From assembly GCF_001613325.1 (NCBI RefSeq), contig NZ_BDCD01000011.1, forward strand, positions 1-64,000: 64,000 nucleotides of DNA, given 5' to 3'. The notes below the pieces were generated by a model. It was not told where the DNA came from and did not search any database. It saw only the letters and a list, made by a program, of their open reading frames with translations. Source of the stretch: Nocardia yamanashiensis NBRC 100130. Lineage in GTDB: Bacteria; Actinomycetota; Actinomycetes; Mycobacteriales; Mycobacteriaceae. Positions 33,639 through 42,470 of this stretch are shown piece by piece. A program made the translations under genes and the position numbers. Each line of letters starts with the position of its first letter. Position 1 is the stretch's first letter.

Positions 33639-35210
33639 ATGACAGTGCGGAATTCGGTGACGCCCCGCGCGGCGAGCACGGTGAACAGCTACGACCTCGA
33701 GACCGACGTGCTGGTCGTCGGCTACGGCGCGGCGGGCGCGGCGGCCGCCTTCGAGGCCGCTCACACCGGAGCCCGGGTGCTCGTCGTGGACCGTGCGGGC
33801 GGGCCCGGCGGCGCTTCCGCCATGTCCGGCGGCGAGATCTACCTGGGCGGCGGCACGCCCATCCAGATCGCCTGCGGGTACAACGACACCCCCGAAGCCA
33901 TGGCCGCCTTCCTGAAGGCCGCTCTAGGCACCGGCGCGGACGCGGTCAAGATCGACGAATACTGCGCGGGCAGCGTCGAGCACTTCCAGTGGCTGGTCGA
34001 CCGCGGCGTCCCCTTCAAGCCGAGCATGTGGGACGCCCCCACCTGGGTTCCGCCCACCGACGACGGCCTCATGTGGCTGGGCGAGAACAGCTGGCCCTTC
34101 ACCGAACTCGCGCATCCCGCCCCGCGCGGCCATCGCCCCACCGCCAACGACTTCGGCGGCAAACTGCTGATGGAATGCCTCACCGCCGCCGCCGAATCGG
34201 CCGGTGCGACAGCGCAATTCGATACCTACGTCACCGCGCTCATCGTCGCCGACGGCGATGCTGCCGCTGCCGCTGCCGGCGACCCCGACCAGGCCGCCGG
34301 GCGTCACCCGGCCGTCGCCCCGCGCGTGGTGGGTGTGGTGGCCCGCCGCTACGGCAAGGAACTCACCATCCGCGCCCGCCGCGGCGTCGTCCTCACCACC
34401 GGCGGCTTCGTCGACAACGACCCCATGCTCGCCGACCACGCCCCCGAACTCCTCGGCCACACCAAGGTCAGCGCCGGTACCGACGACGGCAGCGGCATCC
34501 GCATGGCCCAGGCCCTCGGCGCGGCCGTCCGACACATGAACGCCGGCCAGATCGGCATGTCCCTCATCCCCGGCCTGGCCGCCCGCGGCATGGTCGTCAA
34601 CGGCCTCGGCCGCCGCTTCATCAACGAGGACACCTACCCCGGCCGCATCGGCCAATCCGCCCTCTACCGCAACAATATGGGCGGCAGCTGGGCCGGCACC
34701 GACACCGCCGTCTGGGTGATCGTCGACGAAACCGGCTTCGAAGACGTCCCCGAACCCCAGCGCTGGGGCGTCCAGCCCACCCACGTCGCCGAAACCCCCT
34801 CGGAACTCGAAGAACTCACCGGCCTCCCCACCGGCTCCCTGGTCGACACCATCCGCCGCTACAACGAACTCGCCACTGCCGGAACGGATCTCGACCACCA
34901 CAAATCCCCGCGCTGGCTGCGCCCACTGGTTCCGCCGCTGGCCGCCATCGACGTGAAGGCCGGTATCCGCCCGCCCGCCGAATCCGGCGACCGCCGTGGC
35001 ACCGGCGCCTCGGTCTTCACCCTCGGCGGCCTGCACACCGACCTCGAAGGCCACGTCCTGGATCTCGACGCCCGCCCCATCCCCGGCCTCTTCGCCGCAG
35101 GCCGCGCCGCCAGCGGCCTACACGGGTTCGGCTACATCTCGGGCACCTCCCTCGGCGATGGCACCTTCTTCGGCCGCCGAGCCGGCACCGCCGCTGCCCG
35201 AAACGCCTGA
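33639..35210 (+). CDS. FAD-dependent oxidoreductase of the fumarate reductase/KstD superfamily
   Basis: 523 residues. VLVVGYGAAG (24-33) dinucleotide motif, GGPGGASAMSGGEIYLGGGT, RRGVVLTTGGFVDND, and C-terminal IPGLFAAGRAASGLHGFGYISGTSLGDGTFFGRRAG. It shares the fold of KstD but lacks the tyrosine-glycine active-site block (no NDYAGAG equivalent; it has GYISGTSLGD) and the PPY motif. A ketosteroid delta4-dehydrogenase-like or other enoate/fumarate-type role is therefore more likely than delta1-dehydrogenation. Transcribed alone, divergent from the epimerase fusion; a very stable hairpin follows. Confidence 0.82.
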   Translation: MTVRNSVTPRAASTVNSYDLETDVLVVGYGAAGAAAAFEAAHTGARVLVVDRAGGPGGASAMSGGEIYLGGGTPIQIACGYNDTPEAMAAFLKAALGTGADAVKIDEYCAGSVEHFQWLVDRGVPFKPSMWDAPTWVPPTDDGLMWLGENSWPFTELAHPAPRGHRPTANDFGGKLLMECLTAAAESAGATAQFDTYVTALIVADGDAAAAAAGDPDQAAGRHPAVAPRVVGVVARRYGKELTIRARRGVVLTTGGFVDNDPMLADHAPELLGHTKVSAGTDDGSGIRMAQALGAAVRHMNAGQIGMSLIPGLAARGMVVNGLGRRFINEDTYPGRIGQSALYRNNMGGSWAGTDTAVWVIVDETGFEDVPEPQRWGVQPTHVAETPSELEELTGLPTGSLVDTIRRYNELATAGTDLDHHKSPRWLRPLVPPLAAIDVKAGIRPPAESGDRRGTGASVFTLGGLHTDLEGHVLDLDARPIPGLFAAGRAASGLHGFGYISGTSLGDGTFFGRRAGTAAARNA

Positions 35211-35559
35211 CGGTTCCTCTGCTCACGCCCCCGGAAAGTGAAACGCCAACCCGGGAAACCCTGCCCTTCATGATCAGTGGCACATGAGTGAGGCGACACG
35301 CCGGAAACCCCCTCACTCATGTGCCACTCAACCTCGAACGTCTTTCGTTCTGTTGCTCGAGAAGTCGACAACGGCCGTAACGACGCCGGAAGGCGAGAGA
35401 ACGGCACCCGTCAGGGGGACCACAGCCGGGGACGGCACCCGACGCAACCACACTATTTCGTTTCCGCTCTGCGGACCCCACCGCGACCCGCCCACCGACG
35501 CCCTCGAACAAGGCGTGTCGCTGTCCATCCAGCCCCCACTCGCCGGTAACACTCACCTG
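35211..35559. other. 349-base non-coding region between flavoprotein and hydrolase
   Basis: The strong hairpin at 35276-35328 dominates. The frame of the downstream hydrolase stays open back to 35284, but residues there look like random translation and its likely start is 35560. AT-richer DNA at 35330-35470 probably holds the hydrolase promoter. Confidence 0.5.
35276..35328 (+). terminator. Perfect 18-bp stem hairpin
   Basis: AGTGGCACATGAGTGAGG (35276-35293) and its exact complement (35311-35328) flank a 17-base loop, 65 bases after the flavoprotein stop. No T run follows, so it may act as terminator, RNA stabiliser or protein site. Longest perfect inverted repeat noticed in the window. Confidence 0.7.
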
Positions 35560-37494
35560 ATGAGCAACGAGCCGCGCTCCAGCGATTCGCCCGTGCCCGA
35601 ATCTCACGACGACCTGCGACCGCACCCCGGCGACGAGCTGATCCCGGAGTCCGGCGCGGACATCGTTGCCCCGCCGGTCGATTCGCCCTCCGAGCCGCCG
35701 GAGGAGAAGGCACCGGAGGAGCCGGCAACGGCATCAGCCGTAGCGATCTCCACGGCAGGCATATCGGGCCGGGCGCGGGCCTGGGGTGCGGTGCTGCGGG
35801 TCGAGCGGAAGCTGCGGCCCAGCTATCCCGGGCTGCTGGTGGCGGCGGTGTTCTTCGCCTGGTCGGTATCGCCTTCGCTGTTGCCGCGCAGTTGGATCTT
35901 TCAAGGTTTGGTGAGTGGGGTCAGCGCGGCCATCGGGTACGGCGTGGGGTGCGTGCTGGCCTGGGCGGTGCAGAAGTGGGTGCTGCCGCGGTTTCCGCGG
36001 GAGGCGGGGGCGATCGGGAAGTTCTGGCATCCGCCGTTGCGGACCCGGGAGATCAGCCGGTTGGTGATCCTGGTGGCGCTGCCGGTGCTGGCGGCGCTGA
36101 TCCTGGCGCGGTCGGCGCGGTGGCAGCGGGATCTGGAGATCCTGATGGGGATGACGCCCGATACGACGTCGAGCTATCTGCGGACCGAGCTGGTGGCGGC
36201 GGGGACGCTGGCGTTCGTCATCGCGCTGTACCGCCTGGTGCGGTGGTTGCTGCGCACGGTGATCCGGGTGCTCAATATCGATTGGCGGATTCCGCGCGTG
36301 GTCGCCGTGCCGAGTGCGGTGGTCGTGGTGGTGGTGCTGGCGGTGCTGCTGTTCCAGGGCGTGCTGGCGAAAGCGTTCTTCTCGGTGGCCAATTCGGCGT
36401 TCAGCCTGCGGAACGGGAAGACGTCGGAGTATGCGGTGCAGCCGCAGATTCCCGAAAGGTCCGGGAGCCCAATGTCTTTGGCTGGGTGGGACACGCTCGG
36501 TTCGGAGGGGCGGTGGTTCGTGGCCAATGCGCCCAGTTCGGATCGGATCGCCGGGGTGACGGGCAAGCCCGCGAAGGAACCGATCCGGGTGTACGCCGGG
36601 CTGGAGTCGGCGCAGACGCCGGAGGACATCGCGGCGTTGGTCGTGCAGGAGCTGGAGCGCACGCATGCGTTCGAGCGGAAGGTGCTGGTGGTGGTGACGA
36701 CCACCGGTACCGGGTGGGTGGATTCGACCACGGCCGAATCGCTCGAGTACATGTACGGCGGCGATACCGCCATCGCGGCCACGCAGTACTCGTATCTGCC
36801 GAGCGTGCTGTCGTTCCTGTCGGACAAGGCGAAAGCCACCGAATCGGGACGGCTGGTCATTCACGCGGTGCACGAGAAATGGGCGAGCCTGCCCGCCGAT
36901 CAGCGGCCGAAGTTCCTGGTCTACGGCGAAAGTCTCGGCTCGCAGGGTTCGGAGGGCGCGTTCACCGGACTCGATGACATTCGCACGCTGGTGGACGGCG
37001 TGCTGTGGGTGGGCCCGCCGAATTCCAACCGCATCTGGACCCAGCTCGAGCAGCGCCGGGATCCGGGCACCCCGCAGATCCTGCCCATCTACGCGGACGG
37101 CCTCATCGTCCGATTCGCCGGCGCCGCTCCCGATCTGGAACGCCCCGATCGCCCGTGGGTGAACCCGCGCGTGGTGTACCTGCAGCACGCCTCGGACCCC
37201 ATCGTGTGGTGGTCGCCGGATCTGCTGTTCGAACAACCGGATTGGCTGCGGGAACCGCGCGGCAGCGACGTCTCCAAATCCATTCGCTGGTGGCCCATCG
37301 TCACCTTCTGGCAAGTCAGCGCCGACCTCGCCCACGCCCAGAAGGTCCCGTCCGGTCACGGCCACCGCTACGGCACCCTCGTCCTGGACGGCTGGGTGGC
37401 CGTCGCACAGCCCGCGGACTGGAACCCCGACCTCGCCGAACGCATCCGCACGGCCCTCGACGAGGACATCGACTGGGAGTACGCCCACAAATAG
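35560..37494 (+). CDS. Membrane-anchored alpha/beta-hydrolase family protein (Rv1069c-like)
   Basis: 644 residues. An acidic Pro/Glu-rich cytoplasmic N-terminus (~1-65) is followed by four or five membrane segments (about residues 87-110, 112-135, 165-185, 210-230, 245-270). A large C-terminal domain starts near residue 300 (RWFVANAPSSDRIAG, KEPIRVYAGL, KVLVVVTTTGTGWVD). KFLVYGESLGSQGSEGAF carries a GESLG nucleophile elbow, and SGHGHRYG near the end may supply the histidine. Actinobacteria share this 'alpha/beta-hydrolase family' membrane protein; its reaction is unknown, with a cell-envelope lipid a reasonable guess. The start at MSNEPRSSD is chosen because residues upstream look non-coding. 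Confidence 0.8.
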   Translation: MSNEPRSSDSPVPESHDDLRPHPGDELIPESGADIVAPPVDSPSEPPEEKAPEEPATASAVAISTAGISGRARAWGAVLRVERKLRPSYPGLLVAAVFFAWSVSPSLLPRSWIFQGLVSGVSAAIGYGVGCVLAWAVQKWVLPRFPREAGAIGKFWHPPLRTREISRLVILVALPVLAALILARSARWQRDLEILMGMTPDTTSSYLRTELVAAGTLAFVIALYRLVRWLLRTVIRVLNIDWRIPRVVAVPSAVVVVVVLAVLLFQGVLAKAFFSVANSAFSLRNGKTSEYAVQPQIPERSGSPMSLAGWDTLGSEGRWFVANAPSSDRIAGVTGKPAKEPIRVYAGLESAQTPEDIAALVVQELERTHAFERKVLVVVTTTGTGWVDSTTAESLEYMYGGDTAIAATQYSYLPSVLSFLSDKAKATESGRLVIHAVHEKWASLPADQRPKFLVYGESLGSQGSEGAFTGLDDIRTLVDGVLWVGPPNSNRIWTQLEQRRDPGTPQILPIYADGLIVRFAGAAPDLERPDRPWVNPRVVYLQHASDPIVWWSPDLLFEQPDWLREPRGSDVSKSIRWWPIVTFWQVSADLAHAQKVPSGHGHRYGTLVLDGWVAVAQPADWNPDLAERIRTALDEDIDWEYAHK

Positions 37495-37511
37495 CCAGTG
37501 GGAGCGCTATT

Positions 37512-37522
37512 CCGTTGACCGG
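37512..37522 (+). repeat. CCGYTSACCGG motif, copy 4 (upstream of hsaA)
   Basis: CCGTTGACCGGGACT, then CGCCGGGCCGCC about 15 bases further. Nearly identical in layout to the copy at 33561-33571. Ends 74 bases before the hsaA start, within its likely promoter/5' UTR. Confidence 0.45.
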
Positions 37523-37596
37523 GACTTTTCCGCCTCGCCGGGCCGCCCCGACCATAGCGTCGAGGGAGACCGTACGCACGAGGAGGAAACACCCGC

Positions 37597-38760
37597 ATGA
37601 CGAACAAGGTGCTCGATCGGGTTCGGGATCTGCTGCCCGCGATCCGGGAACGGGCGGTGGAGGCCGAAGAGCAGCGGCGGGTGCCCGACGCCAGCATTGC
37701 CGAACTGACCGAGGCCGGCGTGTTCCGCATGCTGCAGCCCGCGCGCTACGGCGGCGCGGAAGCCTCCCCGGTGGACTTCTACCAGGTGGTGCGGGCGGTG
37801 GCGACCGCCTGCCCGTCCACCGCGTGGGTGACCTCGGTGCTCGGTGCGCACCCGTGGCAGCTGGCGCTGTTCGACGATCGCGCCCAGGCCGACGTGTGGG
37901 GCGAGAACCCGGACGTTCTGGTGTCGTCCTCGTACGCGCCGACCGGCAAGCTGACCGTGGTCGAGGGCGGTTACGAGATCACCGGCCGCTGGAGCTTCTC
38001 CTCCGGCTGCGATCACGCCCAGTGGGTGTTCCTGGGTGCGATCACGCCGAACGGCAACGGCGGCATGGACTACTACACGGTCCTGGTGCCCCGCACCGAC
38101 TACGTCATCGAGGACGTGTGGCACGTGTCCGGCCTGTCCGGCACCGGCTCCAACGACATCGTCATCGAGAAGGCGTTCGTCCCGGCCTACCGCACCTACA
38201 GCGCCGCCGATCAGGCCAACCTGGTGGGTCCCGGCCAGCAGGTGAATACCGCGCCGCTGTACAAGATCTCGTTCGGCAGCGTGTTCTCCAACACCATCAC
38301 CGCGCCCATCATCGGTGCGGCCGAGGGCGCGTACGAGTCGCATCTGGAGCGGCAGCGCGAGCGGGTGCGCCTGTCCTACGGCGGCCAGAAGGTGTCGGAG
38401 GATCCGTTCGCGCATGTGCGAATCGCTCGCGCCGCCAGCGAGATCGACGCCGCCATCCTGCAGATGGAGCGCAATATCTCCGAGCAGCTGCGTTATGCCG
38501 AAGCGGGGGAGGAGATCCCGTTCGATTCCCGCCTGCGCGCCCGCCGCGATCAGGTGCGCGGCACCGAACGCGCTTTGGAGGCAATCGATCTGCTGTTCAA
38601 GAACTCCGGCGGCCACTCCATCCGCCGCCCGAATCCGATCGAACGGCATTGGCGCGACGCGCATGCCGGTAGCGTCCACGCCATCAACGATGTCGAGCGC
38701 GCGCTGGCCATGTTCGGCAAGGGCGCGATGGGCCTCACCGTCACGGATCGGATGCTCTAG
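37597..38760 (+). CDS. hsaA: 3-HSA hydroxylase, oxygenase component (HsaA)
   Basis: 387-residue flavin-dependent monooxygenase with an acyl-CoA dehydrogenase fold. It hydroxylates 3-hydroxy-9,10-secoandrostatriene-dione at C4 using FMNH2 from HsaB, giving the catechol for ring A cleavage. FRMLQPARYGGAEASPVDFYQVVRAVATACPSTAWV (43-78), GRWSFSSGCDHAQWVFLG, VWHVSGLSGTGSNDIV and SGGHSIRRPNPIERHWRDAHAGSVHAIND match HsaA; length is as in Mycobacterium (~394). GAGGAGGAAA precedes the ATG. hsaD follows immediately; hsaC and hsaB, usually in the same operon, are absent here. Confidence 0.9.
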   Translation: MTNKVLDRVRDLLPAIRERAVEAEEQRRVPDASIAELTEAGVFRMLQPARYGGAEASPVDFYQVVRAVATACPSTAWVTSVLGAHPWQLALFDDRAQADVWGENPDVLVSSSYAPTGKLTVVEGGYEITGRWSFSSGCDHAQWVFLGAITPNGNGGMDYYTVLVPRTDYVIEDVWHVSGLSGTGSNDIVIEKAFVPAYRTYSAADQANLVGPGQQVNTAPLYKISFGSVFSNTITAPIIGAAEGAYESHLERQRERVRLSYGGQKVSEDPFAHVRIARAASEIDAAILQMERNISEQLRYAEAGEEIPFDSRLRARRDQVRGTERALEAIDLLFKNSGGHSIRRPNPIERHWRDAHAGSVHAINDVERALAMFGKGAMGLTVTDRML

Positions 38761-39615
38761 ATGACCTTGACTGCCGAGAACACCACTCGCTTCGCCACGG
38801 TCGGCGGCCACAAGGTCCGCTATCACGAGGCCGGCAGCGGCGAACCCCTGGTGCTGCTGCACGGTTCGGGCGCGGGTGTCACCGGCTGGGCCAACTTCGG
38901 CAACAACCTGCCGGTGCTGGCCGAGCGGTTCCGCTGCATCGTGGTGGATCAGCCCGGTTTCGGCGAGAGCGGCCGCGCCGAGGTGTACGACCGCAACTAT
39001 CTGCGCATCTCCTCCGACGCCGTGGTCGGCCTGCTGGACGAGCTCGGCATCGGCAAGGCGCATCTGCTCGGCAATTCCATGGGCGGTGCGGTCGCCACCC
39101 TGACCGCGCTGGAGCATCGCGACCGGGTGAACCGCCTGGTGCTGATGGCCCCCGGCGGCGTCGGCGTGAACGTGCTCGGACCCGAACCGTCCGAGGGCAT
39201 TTCGCGCCTCATGGAGTTCAATGCCGACCCCACCAAGGAGCGGGTGCTGGCGTGGTTGAAGACCATGGTCTTCAACCAGGCCGTGCTCACCGAGGAACTG
39301 GTGGAGCAGCGCCTGGCCACCGCCTCGGACCCGAACGCCATCGCGGCCGTGCGGGACGCCTACGCCACCTTCTACAACCCGAAGCTGGCCGAACCGCTCC
39401 CGCTGTGGGCGCGCCTGAAGGGCCTCACCAACGAGGTCCTCATGCTCTGGGGCCGCGACGACCGCGTCACCCCCGTGGAAGGCTCGCTCTTCCCCGCCCG
39501 CCAGCTCCCGAACGCGGACCTGCGCATCTTCTCCCGCTGCGGCCACTGGGTGCAGGTGGAGCGCAAGGACGCCTTCGAACGCGCCGTGATCGACTTCCTG
39601 ACCCACGGCCTGTAG
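38761..39615 (+). CDS. hsaD: 4,9-DSHA hydrolase (HsaD), meta-cleavage product hydrolase
   Basis: 284 residues. C-C bond hydrolase that splits the ring A meta-cleavage product 4,9-DSHA. Full triad: Ser106 in LLGNSMGGA, Asp234 in WGRDDRVTP, His262 in CGHWVQVE; oxyanion region LLHGSGAGVTGWANF (32-46) is typical of MCP hydrolases. The ATG directly abuts the hsaA stop codon. The extradiol dioxygenase that makes its substrate is encoded about 23.5 kb away at 63152 or elsewhere in the genome. Confidence 0.9.
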   Translation: MTLTAENTTRFATVGGHKVRYHEAGSGEPLVLLHGSGAGVTGWANFGNNLPVLAERFRCIVVDQPGFGESGRAEVYDRNYLRISSDAVVGLLDELGIGKAHLLGNSMGGAVATLTALEHRDRVNRLVLMAPGGVGVNVLGPEPSEGISRLMEFNADPTKERVLAWLKTMVFNQAVLTEELVEQRLATASDPNAIAAVRDAYATFYNPKLAEPLPLWARLKGLTNEVLMLWGRDDRVTPVEGSLFPARQLPNADLRIFSRCGHWVQVERKDAFERAVIDFLTHGL

Positions 39616-39623
39616 CGGTCGCA

Positions 39624-39661
39624 TGTCCAGGAATGGCTTGGAGCGCAGTCGTTCCTGGACA
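39624..39661 (+). terminator. Hairpin after hsaD
   Basis: TGTCCAGGAA (39624-39633) pairs perfectly with TTCCTGGACA (39652-39661) around 18 bases, starting 9 bases after the hsaD stop. Marks the end of the hsaA-hsaD unit, so no hsaC/hsaB read-through is expected. Confidence 0.6.
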
Positions 39662-39835
39662 CCACCGTGGCACTCTTACCGTCGGAAACCGGCGGGATTA
39701 AGATGGATTTCGGTTCCCTCACTGTTAGCTGGAATGACACGCCCAGCGCGTGAGCTCAGCAGGACAGCGGTTCGTCGCGGCGTTAGCATAGCGAGCGCCG
39801 GTAACGGTTAATTTGCCTATCTGAAGGCGGTTTCC

Positions 39836-40765
39836 ATGACGAGCGCTGTACCCCAGCCGGTTGCCCTGGGTGACGAGGCCGCGAGGACGCTGGCCAATGC
39901 CACCAAGACCGTGCCGCAGATGGAGTCGATCACTCCGCGGTGGTTGGTCCATCTGCTGAACTGGGTGCCGGTCGAGGCCGGTATCTACCGGCGCAACCGG
40001 GTGACCCACGAGCAGACCGTCGATATCAAATGCGACAACTTCGACGAGTCCCCGCTGCCGGAGACCTTCATCGACTACGAGAAGGATCCGCGCGAATATC
40101 GGCTCAAGGCCGTGCACACCATTCTCGATGTGCACACCCGGGTCTCCGACCTGTACTCCAGCCCGCACGACCAGATCGCCCAGCAGCTGCGGCTGACCAT
40201 CGAGGCGATCAAGGAGCATCAGGAAGGCGAGCTGATCAACAGCCCGGACTACGGGTTGATCGCGAATGCCGCCGCCAAGCAACGGATTTCGACGATCGCC
40301 GGGCCGCCGACCCCCGATGATCTGGACAATCTGATCAGCAAGGTGTGGAAGGAGCCGGGCTTCTTCCTGACCCATCCGCAGGGGATCGCCGCCTTCGGCC
40401 GGGAATGCACCCGGCGCGGTGTGCCGCCGCCGACGGTCAGCCTGTTCGGCTCGCAGTTCCTCACCTGGCGCGGCCTGCCGATCATTCCCTCGGACAAGGT
40501 TCCGGTCGTGGACGGCAAGACCAAGTTCCTGCTCATCCGGACCGGTGAATCACGGCAGGGCGTGGTCGGGCTGTATCAACCCGGACTGGCGGGGGAGCAG
40601 GGGCCGGGACTCTCGGTGAAGTTCATGGGCATCGATCGCAGCGCCATCGCGTCGTACCTGGTGTCGCTGTACTGCTCGCTGGCGGTGCTGACCGATGACG
40701 CGGTCGGGCTGCTCGAGGGCGTCGAGGTGGACAAGTTCCATGACTACGCGCCGACCTACCGCTGA
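39836..40765 (+). CDS. Family 2A encapsulin nanocompartment shell protein (SrpI-like)
   Basis: 309 residues. Shell protein with the HK97 phage-capsid fold that assembles into an icosahedral protein compartment. Recognised from the SrpI/mycobacterial family 2A pattern: LGDEAARTLANATKTVPQM (11-29), TPRWLVHLLNWVPVEAGIYRRN, LDVHTRVSDLYSSPHDQIAQQLRLTIEAIKEHQEGELINSPDYGL, HPQGIAAFGRECTRRGVPPPTVSLFGSQFLTWRGLPI, and ESRQGVVGLYQPGLAGEQGPGLSVKFMGI. It has no cyclic-nucleotide-binding insertion, which separates 2A from 2B. The next gene, overlapping by 26 bases, is a cysteine desulfurase, the known cargo of this family. TAACGGTTA (39802-39810) lies just upstream in an AT-rich promoter-like stretch. Confidence 0.92.
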   Translation: MTSAVPQPVALGDEAARTLANATKTVPQMESITPRWLVHLLNWVPVEAGIYRRNRVTHEQTVDIKCDNFDESPLPETFIDYEKDPREYRLKAVHTILDVHTRVSDLYSSPHDQIAQQLRLTIEAIKEHQEGELINSPDYGLIANAAAKQRISTIAGPPTPDDLDNLISKVWKEPGFFLTHPQGIAAFGRECTRRGVPPPTVSLFGSQFLTWRGLPIIPSDKVPVVDGKTKFLLIRTGESRQGVVGLYQPGLAGEQGPGLSVKFMGIDRSAIASYLVSLYCSLAVLTDDAVGLLEGVEVDKFHDYAPTYR

Positions 40766-42461
40766 CGCCGCGGTCCCGCCGGAGCCGGTGGTCCCGGCGG
40801 GGCCGGAATGGGCGGCGCTGTTGCCCGACGAGGCGACCCTGAATCGGCTTGCCGGGCAGTTCTTCTCGGCCGTGGCCGGCGCCGCACCGTCCGGGGCCCC
40901 GGTCGTCTCGGTCGGCGACCTGCCCGCAGCCGGGGCGGGCGCGGTGCCGCCGGGCGGACCGACGCCCGAACCCACCGTGCCCCAATGGGATCCGAGTCCG
41001 GCGGCCGGCGCCGGGTACGCCGCCCCGGCGTATGCCGAAGCGGTGCACAACGATCCGCTGCTGCCGGTGCTCCCGTCACTGGACGTCCCGTTGACGCCGA
41101 CCCGCTTCACCGCGCCCCCGGCGTCACCGGCCGGACCCGCGTTCTACTTCCTGGAGCGGCCGCAAGCCCCGGCGGCTCCGGCCGATTCGCCGTTCTACTT
41201 CCTCGGCGCGGAGTCCGGCGGGCTCGCGCCCGATCCGCATCCCCCGTTCGACGTGAACGCGGTGCGCAACGATTTCCCGATCCTGCGCGAGCGCGTGAAC
41301 GGGCATCAGCTGGTGTGGTTCGACAATGCCGCCACCACCCAGAAGCCGCGCGCGGTGATCGACCGCATCGCGCACTTCTATCAGCACGAGAACTCCAATA
41401 TCCACCGTGCCGCACACGAATTGGCGGCGCGCTCCACCGACGCCTACGAGAACGCGCGGGCCACGGTCGCGCGCTTCCTCGGCGCCGGCTCGGCGGAGGA
41501 GATCATCTTCGTGCGCGGTGCGACGGAAGGCATCAATCTCATCGCGCAGACCTGGGGGCGCAAGCACCTGGGCGCGGGCGACGAGATCCTCATCTCGCAC
41601 CTCGAGCATCACGCGAATATCGTGCCCTGGCAGCTGCTGGCCGCCGAGACGGGTGCGGTGCTGCGCGTCATTCCGGTCGACGACACCGGGCAGCTGCGGC
41701 TCGACGAATACACCCGCCTGCTGTCCGGCCGCACGAAACTCGTGTCGGTGACCCATGTTTCGAACGCGCTGGGCACCATCACCCCGGTCCGGGAGGTGGT
41801 GGCGGCGGCGCGCCGGGCGGGCGCGGTCACCTTGATCGACGGCGCGCAGTCGGTGCCGCACACCGGCATCGACGTCCGGGCGCTCGACGCCGACTTCTTC
41901 GTGTTCTCCGGGCACAAGCTGTTCGGGCCGACCGGCATCGGCGTGGTGTACGGCAAATCCGAAGTGCTCCAGGATCTTCCGCCCTGGCAGGGCGGCGGCA
42001 ACATGATCAGCGATGTCACCCTGGAACGCTCGCTGTTCCAGCCCGCGCCCGGCCGGTTCGAGGCAGGCACCGGGAATATCGCGGACGCGGTCGGACTGGG
42101 CGCGGCCATCGACTATGTGCGGCGGCTCGGCATGGACAATATCGCCCGCTACGAGCACGGGCTGCTGGCCTACGCCACGCCCCGGCTGGCGGCCGTGCCG
42201 GGCGTGCGGCTGGTCGGCACGGCGGCCGACAAGGCGAGCGTGCTGTCGTTCGTGCTCGCCGGGTACGAGCCCTTGGAGGTCGGGAAGGCATTGAACGAGA
42301 AGGGGATCGCGGTCCGGGCCGGGCATCATTGCGCCCAGCCCATCCTGCGGCACTTCGGCCTGGAGGCCACCGTGCGCCCGTCGTTCGCCTTCTACAACAC
42401 CTGCGCGGAGATCGACCGCATGATCGCTGCCGTCGAACAACTGGCCCGCGCCCGGAGGTGA
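40740..42461 (+). CDS. SufS-type cysteine desulfurase with disordered encapsulation domain (encapsulin cargo)
   Basis: 573 residues. Residues 1-168 are Pro/Ala/Gly-rich and low in charge, as in the disordered N-terminal domain that loads desulfurases into family 2A encapsulins. A short motif, FYFL, occurs twice (135-138 and 152-155) within Pro/Ala stretches. From ~169 the PLP enzyme follows: WFDNAATTQKP (193-203), SNIHRAAHELAARST, ATEGINLIAQ, LIDGAQSVPH, SGHKLFGPTGIG (Lys393 binds PLP) and AVRAGHHCAQPIL (Cys531 carries the persulfide). It removes sulfur from L-cysteine to give alanine plus persulfide inside the shell. The ATG at 40740 lies within the shell gene, with GAGGTGG nine bases before it. 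Confidence 0.92.
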   Translation: MTTRRPTADAAVPPEPVVPAGPEWAALLPDEATLNRLAGQFFSAVAGAAPSGAPVVSVGDLPAAGAGAVPPGGPTPEPTVPQWDPSPAAGAGYAAPAYAEAVHNDPLLPVLPSLDVPLTPTRFTAPPASPAGPAFYFLERPQAPAAPADSPFYFLGAESGGLAPDPHPPFDVNAVRNDFPILRERVNGHQLVWFDNAATTQKPRAVIDRIAHFYQHENSNIHRAAHELAARSTDAYENARATVARFLGAGSAEEIIFVRGATEGINLIAQTWGRKHLGAGDEILISHLEHHANIVPWQLLAAETGAVLRVIPVDDTGQLRLDEYTRLLSGRTKLVSVTHVSNALGTITPVREVVAAARRAGAVTLIDGAQSVPHTGIDVRALDADFFVFSGHKLFGPTGIGVVYGKSEVLQDLPPWQGGGNMISDVTLERSLFQPAPGRFEAGTGNIADAVGLGAAIDYVRRLGMDNIARYEHGLLAYATPRLAAVPGVRLVGTAADKASVLSFVLAGYEPLEVGKALNEKGIAVRAGHHCAQPILRHFGLEATVRPSFAFYNTCAEIDRMIAAVEQLARARR

Positions 42462-42470
42462 CGAGCTCCG

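Noticed and set aside
33639..35210. Second KstD
   Set aside because: FAD fold and length agree, but the C-terminal Tyr-Gly catalytic block and the SAPY tyrosine motif are not found, so it is called only a flavoprotein of the superfamily.
35284..35559. N-terminal extension of the membrane hydrolase to ATG 35284
   Set aside because: That ATG lies inside the left arm of the 18-bp hairpin and the added 92 residues look like random translation; MSNEPRSSD at 35560 begins the typical acidic N-terminus.
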